Position numbers and translations under genes: made by a program | In this document: positions 45,913 to 58,700 of the stretch, one piece after another | Layout of the letters: each line of letters begins with the position of its first letter | Numbering within the stretch: position 1 is the stretch's first letter | Notes under the pieces: model-generated | Told to the model about the DNA's origin: nothing | What the model saw: only the letters and a program-made list of their open reading frames with translations | Databases searched by the model: none | Origin: Macrostomum hystrix | Taxonomy: Eukaryota; Platyhelminthes; Macrostomidae | Assembly (NCBI GenBank): GCA_950097015.1 | Contig: CATNEN010000025.1 | Coordinates: forward strand, 4,193,001 to 4,257,000 | Direction of reading: 5' to 3' | DNA: 64,000 nucleotides

Positions 45913-46029
45913 ATTGTTCAAATAAATTCGTTATTTCTTTTATTATACGCGCAGATCCCCAGATTGAGCAGCCACTCCCTCAGATCCTCAGTTTGAGCTA
46001 CTTCCTCAGATTTAGCAACCACTCTCTGA

Positions 46030-46265
46030 GATCCCCACCCTTAGATCCCGACTCTCAAATCCCCCTCTCAGATCCCCACTCTCACATCCCGACTCTCAGG
46101 TCCCCAATTTCAAATCCCCACTCTCACATCCCCACTCTCAGGTCCCCAATTTCAAATCCCCACTCTCACATCCCCACTCTCAGGTCCCCAATTTCAAATC
46201 CCCACTCTCACATCCCCACTCTCACATCCCCACTCTCAGGTCCCCAATTTCAAATCCCCGCTTTT
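46030..46265 (+). repeat. ~42-bp minisatellite in zinc-finger gene 3' flank
   Basis: About five copies of CCCCAATTTCAAATCCCCAC plus TCTCACATCCCCACTCTCAGGT, preceded by degenerate related words from 45955 (CAGATCC, GAGCAGCCAC). Confidence 0.85.
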
Positions 46266-46796
46266 TCAAATCTCCTGATTGAGCAGCCGCTCTCCCAGAT
46301 CCTCAGATTGAGCAGCCACCAGATACCCATATTGGGCTTGGCTGCCCGAAAATGTCAGAATCTCCTTTACATCATTCATTTGATAAATGAAATCAGAACT
46401 CACGCAGCACAATGCACGCAACTTGAAACCTTTAATCCTGTTTCATGGAATGCATCCAGGTTTTTTGTAATATAACTTTTTTTGCTTCAGTTCAAACACT
46501 GTTCCTATTCTATTCCCAATGAGTCAAATGCTTTTATACCGGCGAGTAATTTCAGATTCCGTTTTCGTTGTACTTTTCTCTGATTCTACCCTCACTTATT
46601 AGATGGATTTTGCAAAAGTTCCATGACTAAGTAGAAGTGTTTCAGAGTTTTTTGTTTTTGTTTTTTCTTAACAATGTATGTGGCATTTATTGTAGACTTT
46701 CAGAACTCATGTAACCTCATGTACTCCACTTTTCCATGCTTTTTATTTCGTATTTTAGATGTATGCCATGTAAGCTGACTTATTTACTCTTATATG
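46266..46796. other. Intergenic
   Basis: Nothing recognised apart from short T-rich tracts. Confidence 0.5.
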
Positions 46797-47432
46797 ACAT
46801 TGATTACTGATTTGGTGACGATAGATTCACTGATTTGGTGACACTAGATTCACTGATTTGGTGACGATAGATTCACTGATTTGGTGACGATAGATTCACT
46901 GATTTGGTGACTATAGGTTCACTGATTTGGTGACGATAGATTCACTGATTTGGTGACTATAGGTTCACTGATTTGGTGACTATAGGTTCACTGATTTGGT
47001 GACTATAGATTCACTGATTTGGTGACACTAGATTCACTGATTTGGTGACTATAGATTCACTGATTTGGTGACACTAGATTCACTGATTTGGTGACGATAG
47101 ATTCACTGATTTGGTGACGATAGATTCACTGATTTGGTGACTAGAGATTCACTGATTTGGTGACTATAGATTCACTGATTTGGTGACACTAGATTCACTG
47201 ATTTGGTGACTATAGATTCACTGATTTGGTGACTATAGATTCACTGATTTGGTGACTATAGATTCACTGATTTGGTGACGATAGATTCACTGATTTGGTG
47301 ACGATAGATTCACTGATTTGGTGACTATAGATTCACTGATTTGGTGACTATAGATTCACTGATTTGGTGACGATAGATTCACTGATTTAGTGACGATAGA
47401 TTCACTGATTTGGTGACTATAAATAACTGTCC
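46797..47432 (+). repeat. 23-bp minisatellite
   Basis: About 27 copies of GATTCACTGATTTGGTGACG plus ATA. The three bases before the end alternate (GACGATA, GACTATA, GACACTA) without strict order. Confidence 0.96.
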
Positions 47433-48184
47433 GTTTCATGTTTGTTTTAAACTAGACATAATTTGTCAGTAATTTCTCGAGTCCTGTTTGGGTTGCGGTC
47501 AGACAGGACTGCTTTTAATCAGCAAGTCGCATTTTAAACGTTCAGCAGACTGAAATGAACTTGTGAATGCAGATTTACTACATTTTCCTATAAGCGACAT
47601 TTCCTGATATTTTACTGTTTTTATCTGCAGTATAACTTCTAAATTTTACAAACGAATAGAAATTCTTTTAGGTCGAAAAATACAGAAATTTTATTTTTTA
47701 GACGCAGCTGGTATTCTTACACTTTTTATCTTGTCAAAATTTTCTGTAGAGTCGACCGGACTCTACCGATGACAGGCCTTTTCTGTCAATAAGTGTGAAA
47801 GTTAAAAAATATAATCCAGGTGTATGTTAGATTAATTACTTAAAGATGCCTGTGTATTTGAAGTCCGTTCTTACGCTTGCAAGTTTGATTAATTTTCCAC
47901 CTTTGTGCGCCTTTGAGCCGCTTATGTTTTATGTTTTGGTTAATGCCATCCTAATTAATATAGCTAAATATTTCCTTTGATTTTCCTATCCATTTGTTAC
48001 GCTTTAATAGAAATACATATTTTTCCTGCTCGGTGTTTTCATTTCTGAGAAAAGGTAGCACTTCTTTCTATTTTTGCTTTTTTGTTAATTCGCACGGAAT
48101 TAATTACTTAGTTAATTAAAATTATTAATTAATTAATTACCTGTACTATAGTTTGTACATGACAGTTATCCAAAACTCAAATCC
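47433..48184. other. Intergenic, AT-rich
   Basis: Includes a perfect 8-bp-arm hairpin GTAGAGTC/GACTCTAC near 47747-47767. No gene recognised. Confidence 0.5.
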
Positions 48185-50295
48185 TTGTAGCTAAAAATCT
48201 AATCCCAAATATTTGATATAAAAACCCTAAATTCCACAGAGTTGGTATCTAAATCCCTAATCCCAAATAGTTGGTATATAAATCCCTAATCCCAAATAGT
48301 TGGTATCTAAATCCCTAATCCCAAATAGTTGGTATCTAAATCCCTAATCCCAAATAGTTGGTATCTAAATCCCTAATCCCAAATAGTTGGTATCTAAATC
48401 CCTAATCCCAAATAGTTGGTATCTAAATCCCTAATCCCAAATAGTTGGTATCTAAATCCCTAATCCCAAATAGTTGGTATCTAAATCCCTAATCCCAAAT
48501 AGTTGGTATCTAAATCCCTAATCCCAAATAGTTGGTATATAAATCCCTAATCCCAAATAGTTGGTATCTAAATCCCTAATCCCAAATAATTGGTATCTGA
48601 ATCCCTAATCCCAAATAATTGGTATCTGAATCCCTAATCCCAAATAGTTGGCATCTAAATGCCTAATCCCAAATAATTGGTATCTAAATCCCTATTCCCA
48701 AATAATTGGTATCTGAATCCCTAATCCCAAATAATTGGCATCTAAATGCCTAATCCCAAATAATTGGTATCTAAATCCCTATTCCCAAATAATTGGTATC
48801 TGAATCCCTAATCCCAAATAATTGGTATCTGAATCCCTAATCCCAAATAGTTGATATCTGAATCCCTAATCCCAAATAATTGGTATCTAAATCCCTATTC
48901 CCAAATAATTGGTATCTGAATCCCTAATCCCAAATAATTGATATCTAAATCCCTATTCCCAAATAATTGGTATCTGAATCCCTAATCCCAAATAATTGGT
49001 ATCTAAATCCCTAATCCCAAATAGTTGATATCTAAATCCCTATTCCCAAATAATTGGTATCTGAATCCCTAATCCCAAATAATTGGTATCTGAATCCCTA
49101 ATCCCAAATAATTGTTATATAAATCCCTAATCCCAAATAGTTGGTATCTAAATCCCTAATCCCAAATAGTTGGTATCTAAATCCCTAATCCCAAATAATT
49201 GTTATATACATCCCTAATCCCAAATAGTTGGTATCTAAATCCCTAATCCCAAATAGTTGATATCTGAATCCCTAATCCCAAATAGTTGGTATCTAAATGC
49301 CTAATCCCATAGTTGTTGTCTAAATTCCTAATCCCAAAGAGTTGGTATCTAAATTCCTAATCCCATAGTTGTTGTCTAAATTCCTAATCCCAAAGAGTTG
49401 GTATCTAAATTCCTAATCCCATAGTTGTTGTCTAAATTCCTAATCCCAAAGAGTTGGTATCTAAATTCCTAATCCCAAATAGTTGGTATCTAAATCCCTA
49501 ATCCCAAATAATTGTTATATACATCCCTAATCCCAAATAGTTGGTATCTAAATCCCTAATCCCAAATAGTTGATATCTGAATCCCTAATCCCAAATAGTT
49601 GGTATCTAAATGCCTAATCCCATAGTTGTTGTCTAAATTCCTAATCCCAAAGAGTTGGTATCTAAATTCCTAATCCCATAGTTGTTGTCTAAATTCCTAA
49701 TCCCAAAGAGTTGGTATCTAAATTCCTAATCCCATAGTTGTTGTCTAAATTCCTAATCCCAAAGAGTTGGTATCTAAATGCCTAATCCCATAGTTGTTGT
49801 CTAAATCCCTAATCCCAAAGAGTTGGTATCTAAATGCCTAATCCCATAGTTGTTGTCTAAATTCCTAATCCCAAAGAGTTGGTATCTAAATGCCTAATCC
49901 CATAGTTGTTGTCTAAATTCCTAATCCCAAAGAGTTGGTATCTAAATTCCTAATCCCATAGTTGTTGTCTAAATTCCTAATCCCAAAGAGTTGGTATCTA
50001 AATTCCTAATCCCATAGTTGTTGTCTAAATTCCTAATCCCAAAGAGTTGGTATCTAAATGCCTAATCCCATAGTTGTTGTCTAAATCCCTAATCCCAAAG
50101 AGTTGGTATCTAAATGCCTAATCCCATAGTTGTTGTCTAAATTCCTAATCCCAAAGAGTTGGTATCTAAATGCCTAATCCCATAGTTGTTGTCTAAATTC
50201 CTAATCCCAAAGAGTTGGTATCTAAATTCCTAATCCCATAGTTGTTGTCTAAATCCCTAATCCCAAAGAGTTGGTATCTAAATGCCTAATAATTA
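48185..50295 (+). repeat. 2.1-kb minisatellite, 29-bp monomers changing to 56-bp dimers
   Basis: The first 1.1 kb is a 29-bp unit TCTAAATCCCTAATCCCAAA plus TAGTTGGTA. From about 49295 a 29-bp variant (AAAGAGTTGGTA) alternates with a 27-bp variant (CATAGTTGTTG), forming a 56-bp dimer repeated to 50290. A block near 49195-49300 recurs near 49500-49620. Confidence 0.97.
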
Positions 50296-51164
50296 ACTCT
50301 TGCGTCTGAAATCTGAATTCTCTTATCTGGTATTTCAAGGCGTGGTGACTCTAGTCCTGATAAGCTTTTTCTTGTCAGCATTGATCTGCATTCTGCATAA
50401 TTCTGATTATAATTCCGCTTAAGCCTTCCGCGGCTGTTTTCAATTTTAAAATATAGAAATTACCTGGACTTTTAGTGAGGATCAGAATAAATAAATAGTA
50501 GGGCTGGCAGTCCGACAGACTGGTGTCCAGTTTCTGTGAAAGACAGTAGCTATATGCTTTCATGTATGTCATGCTAGCTAGTCTCCATGTCATTTATCTA
50601 GTTTAGGGCAGGGCTTCAGTGGTTGGCCAAGTCAACAGGAACATGATCTTGTTTCTGCCATCAGTGTATGCCAGTAGGTTTGTTGTCAGTCTATTTAATT
50701 AAATATTTATTACTGGTGTCGTGTGCCAGCTGCTGTTGACCCGCTTGCCTGAATTTTTTTTCCGAGTCTTAGCAAAAGATCTTATCTTCGAGTTGATATA
50801 GGTTCTTCGAAATTTCCCTATGTACTTTTACTATTCAATAAACAATAATTAAAAGCTTAAAACATTATTTTCAACGAAATTCTCGTGGGCATCTATACAT
50901 AGCATAAGGAATTCGTTTTTTCTCTCACATTACTCTCAGGTGCTATGTATAGATGTCCGTGAAATTACTAAACGAAACGATAGATCGATTCCTGGTTATG
51001 CCATTGTTCGAGATACCCATGCTGCAAAGCTTTATATGACCGGTGTGTCATTGTTTACAAATTAGAATCCTTCAAAGTACGGCTGTTCAGTCCATGGACA
51101 GTGGTAAAATTTCAATTAGATTTATATAATCAATCCCCCTATGAACCCGGCACTACAATCAGGC
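50296..51164. other. Intergenic with inverted repeats
   Basis: Contains a hairpin at 50880-50975 and the left arm of an inverted repeat at 51078-51099. No coding exon recognised. Confidence 0.5.
50880..50975. repeat. Hairpin-type inverted repeat, possible small MITE
   Basis: Perfect 15-bp arms CATCTATACATAGCA (50890-50904) and TGCTATGTATAGATG (50941-50955). Weaker pairing continues outward for about 12 bp more (GAAATTCTCGTGGG / CCGTGAAATTACT). Confidence 0.7.
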
Positions 51165-51465
51165 TAGGGGTTTGATAGCCTTGTGGTTAGAGCGACGGAC
51201 TTACGACTTACAGGTCTGGGGTTCGATTCCCGACTCCTGTGGAATAATTTGTGTCCTTTAGCAAGACACTTAAATCTTCATTGCGTCAGTTCACCCAGCT
51301 GTTAAATGGGTACCAGCATCAGCTGGGGTAACTGAGGCTGGGTGTGGCGTCCCCCCAGTCCATGGACTGAACAGCCGTAAGCAGCCTTAGATGCGCCGTA
51401 CAATAGCTGCGGCTGCGCTTTCGGCTTCACATCTGGCCCAATTAATTATTATTATTATTTTACTT
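51165..51465 (+). mobile_element. tRNA-derived SINE, family 2, well-preserved copy
   Basis: tRNA-like head with box A TGTGGTTAGAGCG and an exact box B GGTTCGATTCC, then AATTTGTGTCCTTTAGCAAG plus ACAC, a body of about 170 bp and a 3' (ATT)n tail at about 51450-51463. The head is not a functional tRNA gene since it continues into the SINE body. A 22-bp stretch in the body (51358-51379) is repeated inverted at 51078-51099. Confidence 0.82.
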
Positions 51466-51484
51466 ACTGCATTATAGCAAAAAA

Positions 51485-52628
51485 GCCTGCATTCAGGGCA
51501 TGTGACAGTCTGTATTCAGGGCATGTGACAGTCTGTATTCAGGGCATGTGACAGTCTGTATTCAGGGCATGTGACAGTCTGTATTCAGGGCATGTGACAG
51601 TCTGTATTCAGGGCATGTGACAGTCTGTATTCAGGGAATGTAACAGCCTGTATTCAGGGCATATGACAGCCTGTATTCAGGGAATGTAACAGCCTGTATT
51701 CAGGGAATGTAACAGCCTGTATTCAGGGCATATGACAGCCTGTATTCAGGGAGTGTAACAGCCTGTATTCAGGGTATATGACAGCCTGTATTCAGGGAGT
51801 GTAACAGCCTGTATTCAGGGAATGTAACAGCCTGTATTCAGGGAATGTAACAGCCTGTATTCAGGGTATATGACAGCCTGTATTCAGGGAGTGTAACAGC
51901 CTGTATTCAGGGAATGTAACAGCCTGTATTCAGGGAATGTAACAGCCTGTATTCAGGGCATATGACAGCCTGTATTCAGGGAAAGTGACAGCCTGTATTC
52001 AGGGAATGTAACAGCCTGTATTCAGGGCATATGGCAGCCTGTATTCAGGGAGTGTAACAGCCTGTATTCAGGGTATATGACAGCCTGTATTCAGGGAGTG
52101 TAACAGCCTGTATTCAGGGAATGTAACAGCCTGTATTCAGGGAATGTAACAGCCTGTATTCAGGGTATATGACAGCCTGTATTCAGGGAGTGTAACAGCC
52201 TGTATTCAGGGAATGTAACAGCCTGTATTCAGGGAATGTAACAGCCTGTATTCAGGGCATATGACAGCCTGTATTCAGGGAAAGTGACAGCCTGTATTCA
52301 GGGAATGTAACAGCCTGTATTCAGGGCATATGGCAGCCTGTATTCAGGGAGTGTAACAGCCTGTATTCAGGGTATATGACAGCCTGTATTCAGGGAGTGT
52401 AACAGCCTGTATTCAGGGAATGTAACAGCCTGTATTCAGGGAATGTAACAGCCTGTATTCAGGGAATGTAACAGCCTGTATTCAGGGCATATGACAGCCT
52501 GTATTCAGGGAAAGTGACAGCCTGTATTCAGGGAATGTAACAGCCTGTATTCAGCGCATATGGCAGCCTGTATTCAGGGAAAGTGACAGCCTGTATTCAG
52601 GGAATGTAACAGCCTGTATTCAGGCAAT
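51485..52628 (+). repeat. 23-bp minisatellite upstream of CSE1L
   Basis: About 50 copies of CCTGTATTCAGGGAATGTAA plus CAG. Variants (GGCATATGA, GGAGTGTAA, GGAAAGTGA) recur in a repeated order with a period of roughly 300 bp. The array ends about 120 bp before the CSE1L start codon. Confidence 0.96.
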
Positions 52629-52747
52629 GAACGTCCTAATCAGTTTTCTACCTATTTTTTCAGCTCTAATCGTAAAGGCTTTTTGCTCATTTAAGAAGAG
52701 CTCTCGACTCGACTCTACACTTGAATAATACAAACAACAGAACAATA

Positions 52748-55700
52748 ATGGAGGCCATTGTGCAGCACATTGAGAACACGGTCTCGCCAGATCCATCTGT
52801 ACGCAAGCCGAGCGAGAAGCATCTGCAGTCGGCCGCCTGTCAGCCGGGTTTCCCCTTATCTCTGCTGCACATTGTGTGCCAGCCGGCACTGTCTGGCACT
52901 GTCCGCCTGTCAGCTGCCGTACTGCTCAAGAACACCGTCAAGCAGCACTGGCGCGACGACGATTCAGCCGACACCTCCATCGGGCCAGACGATCGGGAAA
53001 GACTAAAATGTGAATTAGTCGACGCCATGCTATCTAGCCCTGCGGCGCTGCAGAACCAGCTATCGGATGTGATTGCTTTGATTGGTCGGGCTGATTTTCC
53101 GGAGCGTTGGCCCGGCCTGATTGGCCAGCTAGTAAATAGATTCAGTTCCGGCGATTTTCACGCTATCAATGGCGTATTAAAGACTGCCCACTCTCTGTTT
53201 CGGCGCTATCGTTTCGAATCGCGCTCCGATCGACTCTGGCTAGAGATTAAATACGTGCTTCAGCATTTTGCCCAGCCGCTCACTGACCTATTTCTGGCCG
53301 CTATGGACTATGCCGCTGCTCAGGTCAACGCTAACAATAAGGATGGCCTGCAAGTGGGTGCTAACTCTGTCATCTGATGACATTTCACGTACATATCGTT
53401 ATGTCTCTCCTTTATGTCTTTCTATTTCCTTTCCTTAGTCTCTGTTTCTCAAGTCTATCTCTGTGTTTCTCGAGTCTTTTTCTGTGTTTCTCAACTCTAT
53501 CTCTGTGTTTCCCGAATCTATTTCTGTGTTTCTCGAATCTATTTCTGTGTTTCTCGAATCTATTTCTGTGTTTCTCGAATCTATTTCTGTGTTTCTCGAA
53601 TCTATTTCTGTGTTTCTCGAATCTATTTCTGTGTTTCTCGAATCTATTTCTGTGTTTCTCGAATCTATTTCTGTGTTTCTCGAGTCTATCTACGTGTTTC
53701 TCGAGACTATCTCTGTGTTTCTCGAGTCTTTTTCTGTCTTTCTCAACTCTATCTCTGTGTTTCTCGAATCTATCTACGTGTTTCTCGATGCTATTTCTGT
53801 GTTTCTCAAGTCTATCTCTGTGTTTCTCGAGTCTATCTACGTGTTTCTCGAGTCTATCTCTGTGTTTCTCGAGTCTTTTTCTGTCTTTCTCAACTCTATC
53901 TCTGTGTTTCTCGAATCTATCTACGTGTTTCTCGATGCTATTTCTGTGTTTCTCAAGTCTATCTCTGTGTTTCTCGAGTCTATCTACGTGTTTCTCGAGT
54001 CTATCTCTGTGTTTCTCGAGTTTAACTACGTGTTTCTCGAGTCTTTTTCTGTGTTTCTCAAATCTATCTCATTTTTATTTAGGCTATGGCTAAGTGGCCA
54101 ACCCTCAATGTCATTGCAGACTGTGTGCGGCTGTCTACTGCTAGTGTGCAAGATATTCTACAGTCTAAACTATCAAGACATACCCGAATTCTTCGAGGAC
54201 AACATGCCCAAATGGATGCCCCGCCTAAGAGAGCTGCTGCAGTTGCGCAGTCCGCTGCTAGAATCACCGGACGCTGACGAGGCCGGCATTCTGGAACAGA
54301 TCGGCTCGCAGATCTGCGAAATTGTCGGCCTGTACGCCTGCAAATATGACGAAGAGTTTGCGCAATACCTGCCAGACTTTGTCAAGGACGTCTGGAGCTT
54401 GCTTCTGGCCACCGGGCCGCAACCGAAATTCGACCTGTTGGTTAGCAACGCCATCAAATTTCTGGCTAGCGTGGCTGAGCGACCTCAGAATAAGCAGCTG
54501 TTTGGCGAACCCGAGACCCTGAGACAGCTGTGCGAGCGAATTGTCATTCCCAATATGCATTTGAGACCGTCCGATGAGGAAGTGTTCCACTACAATGCTG
54601 AGGAGTGAGTTACACGCAAATGGGGATAATCCAATCTTATCTTTGGGGCTTGCGTATTTTGTTGTTGTTGTTGGGATAATCCACTGCGTTTAGATGTATA
54701 AGAATGTGGCGGTTGGGACACTGCGAAAATTATGCAGTCTAGTGGATAAAGATGCTTGGGATAATGGGATAACTATAGACATAATAGTAGATTAAAATGT
54801 TGGGATACTGGGATAACTATGCACAGTTTCGCTGAATATTTTTGGGATTATGGGATAATTGCAGCAGATGTTTACATTTGGATAATGAGATAAGTAAGGG
54901 TTCCTAGTAGTATATTGACTTGAGCATTGTTATAAAGGACAGAAAAGACAATTCGATGTGATTTTCCTTGAACCCATTCCGCAGGTACATCCGTCGCGAC
55001 ATGGAGGGCAGCGATCTGGACACTCGCCGTCGGGCCGCCTGCGATCTGGTGCGCGCTCTCTGCAAATCATTCGAAGGCCCCGTGATCGGGCACTTCAGCC
55101 AGTACGTGCAGCACCTGCTGCAGGAATACGCAGCCAATAGGCAGGCGGCCTGGCGCAGTAAGGATGCCGCTCTCTACCTGGTGACCTCTCTGGCTGCCAA
55201 GGCCCAGACTAGTCGTCACGGCGTCACCCAGGCCACTGAGCTGGTGAACCTGGCCGAGTTCTGCCGCGGCCAGGCCCTGCCGGAGCTGCAGGAGAGCGGC
55301 GTCGACACTCTGCCGGTAGTGCGGGCGGCCTGTTTAAAATTTCTCGTCACCTTCAGATCGCAGCTGCCGCCGGAGCTGGTGATTGGCGCCCTGCCGCTAG
55401 CCGTGGCTCACCTGGCCGCCGAGTCGCCTGTCTGTCATTCTTACGCGGCCGCTTTTATTGAACGGGCCCAGACTGTGCGCAGCGGCACCGGGGCGGCGGC
55501 CACCGGCGCCGGCGGCGCCCTCATTGTGACCTCGCACAATATGCCAGATCCGCAGGCGCTGTTCCAGGGCCTGTTTGGCCTGCTTAGCCGGTCAGGCTCC
55601 GAGGAGAATGACTACGCTATGAAATGCCTCATGCGGTCTTTGTTCACTTATAAGCAGCGCGCTCTGCCCTGCTTCGGCCTTGTTGTACCGCGCCTGACCT

Positions 55701-58700
55701 ACATTATCCAGCAGGTGTCTAAGGTAAGCCAACATCTGTGTCCGACCTTAATCGGTAATTTAATGGGTCATACACTGATTCGGTCATTGGATGGGTCATA
55801 TACTGAGTCGGTCATTGGATGGGTCATACATTGAGTCGGTCATTGGATGGGTCCTACGCTGACTGAGTCGGTCATTGGATGGTTCATACACTGACTGAGT
55901 CGGTCATTGGATGGGTCATACGCTGATTCGGTCATTGGAAGGGTCATCTACTGATTTAGTCATTGGATGGGTCATGCACTGAGTCGGTCATTTGATGGTT
56001 CATACACCGATTCGGTCATTGGAAGGGTCATACGCTGATTCAGTCGTTAGATGGGTCGTACACTGAGTCGGTCATGGGATGGGTCATATACTGATTCAGT
56101 CATTGGATGGGTCCTACGCTGATTCAGTCATTGGATGGGTCATACATTGAGTCGGTCATTGGATGGGTCCTACGCTGATTCAGTCGTTGGATGGGTCGTA
56201 CACTGAGTCGGTCATGGGATGGGTCATATACTGATTCAGTCATTGGATGGGTCATACATTGAGTCGGTCATTGGATGGGTCCTACGCTGATTCAGTCGTT
56301 AGATGGGTCGTACACTGAGTCGGTCATGGGATGGGTCATATACTGATTCAGTCATTGGATGGGTCATACACTGAATGTATCGTTCGAAGCGGTATTCACA
56401 AATCAATTATAAAGTTAATAGTGTCCTAAATTAGTCATTGAGTTGGTCATATTCCGAATCGTTCAGCTCATGTTTAAAGTTCGCTGTCGTGAATTGATAC
56501 TAAAACTTAAGATTAGACTCTGTGGAAAATTCTATTAATAAGATAGTTATTTATTTGTTACTCATAATTACTCCTAATACAAGCAGACAGCAGTATCAAA
56601 ATATCACAAATTATTATTATAACACATTACGATGTTGTCAATTTCGCAGTAAAAGAGGCTGTGCAGTTATAGGCATTAGACTAATGCCTATAAATCAAGT
56701 GAGATTACGAGGTTACATTTCAGTTTTTGAGCAAAAATCGTATAATAACTGCTTAAAACTCGTGCTAAAAAACTGTTCTCATATAACAGTCTCATCATAT
56801 TATGACTATAAGTGGAACTATACTTTATTTTTATCCAAACATTAAAGCCAAACAAATAGGTGGGAATGAAGCTACTAGCGAAAAAAATATGCGGTTTGTG
56901 TCCAGCGGCTTAGTCTAGGACCTAACAGGACTCGAATTCTACGAGTACTTTGCCAGCACATACTGGGACTGGTTGGACTGTGCCAACACACACTGGGACT
57001 GGTTGGACTGTACCAACACACACTGGGACTGGTTGGACTGTGCCAACACATACTGGGACTACACACTGGGACTGGTTGGACTGTGCCAACACATACTGGG
57101 ACTGGTTGGACTGTGCCAACACACACTGGGACTGGTTGGACTGTGCCAACACACACTGGGACTGGTTGGACTGCGCCAACACACACTGGGACTGGTTGGA
57201 CTGTGCCAACATACACTGGGACTGGTTGGACTGTGCCAACACACACTGGGACTGGTTGGACTGTGCCAACACACACTGGGACTGGTTGGACTGCGCCAAC
57301 ACACACTGGGACTGGTTGGACTGTGCCAACATACACTGGGACTGGTTGGACTGTGCCAACACACACTGGGACTGGTTGGACTGTGCCAACACACACTGGG
57401 ACTGGTTGGACTGTGCCAACACACACTGGGACTGGTTGGACTGTGCCAACACACTAATACCGGAAATGTGATGGATGTTTCATTTTATAGTCGCCGTTTA
57501 CACAAACAAGTCTGACTATCGACTTCAGACTTTTTATGATAGCGCGTCATATTCTTGCGGGTCGGCTACAAATAAACTTCTTTGTGGTTGTCGCCGTGGT
57601 TTCCGCCGCTATTATCGTCGCCGCAATGATTATTGGTGTTAGGCGCAGCCACCCTGGCAATACTGTAGCTATTGATGCTGTTAATGTTAGCTGGCCAATG
57701 ATGCTGATGATGCTGCTGCTGCATCATCGGCTCAAGTCGAGCCTTGAGTCGCCGTTTAACCCGCATGCTGGCCAGCCAGATATAGTTATTTACCAGCTGG
57801 GCTGCTAGGAAGATTACAACAGCGGTTAGGATTAGCACGGGAGTGCCCAGTAGCCAGTGCCGATTAGCCTGGAAGTCCAGCTTGCCAACGTCGTCCAATT
57901 TGGGATCCCGCGCCTTAATTAAGCCGTAGAGCAGGCCAGTTAGCAGGCAGGTGACGCCGGCGAAGATCATCAGGCGTCTGGCGTAGATCCAGGCTCGAAT
58001 TGATGGCTCAGCGCTCAGCGCCAGACTCAGAAGGCATCGGCGCAGCTGATCGTTGGCTCCAGGTGTGCGCTCCAGCCTGTCCAAGCAGGCCAGCTGCTGG
58101 CACAGACGACGCAGCGCCCCGTCGTCATTATCCATTGTTTGATGGGGTCGGTTGGACACAGCTATATTTTTCTGAAGATCATATTCTGACCTCGGCGTCC
58201 TCTTTGTGCTTATTAGGCTGGAAGTCCCTATTTGTTGGTTGGTTTTAAAGCATTGAGCCAATCGGAACTTGAGGTTTTCTAATATGATTACTTTACTTAC
58301 ACGTCTGAGTATTTACTTCTTCAGTGGAGAAAAGTCTGCAATATTTTACTCAGATGAAGTACAAGAGTCCAAAAATTTGAGTGAGTATGCTCAAATATTT
58401 TGTGAGGACATGTATTTAGCGTTTAGTTTCACTGTACTCGTCGTAGGACCCTGCAGCGTTTTTAAAGCGGTGCCGTTAAATGGCCTGCATGATTGAGATT
58501 TTTAAGAAGGATAGAGACAGCTGCTGCCGCTGCAGACAGACGGGCATAGCTTCACAACTCAGGTAGAAAGGAGTAGTTAATAGGCTTAGCAATAATCTTC
58601 TCGTTTTATTGTACTCCGCTCTGTGAGAAATCTATAACTCTCCTTGTACTCGTATATAAGGCCTTATGATTTTTCAACTGTTCCTTCTGGCGTGCCTGTC

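Noticed and set aside
46797-47432. Possible relation between the 23-bp array and the GPT 33-bp array (shared GATTCACT)
   Set aside because: Only an 8-base word is shared, which is expected by chance among so many units.
51171-51245. tRNA gene candidate with good box A and box B
   Set aside because: The sequence continues into a SINE body with an (ATT)n tail and the acceptor stem does not close; related degraded copies exist at 45060 and possibly 59090.
56522-56845. 107-codon frame in CSE1L intron 3
   Set aside because: AT-rich, no recognisable domain, codon use unlike the real exons of the window.
56875-57515. Frames of CVGTVQPVPV, THWDWLDCAN and similar repeats
   Set aside because: All derive from the 30-bp intronic array of CSE1L and are open in several frames at once.
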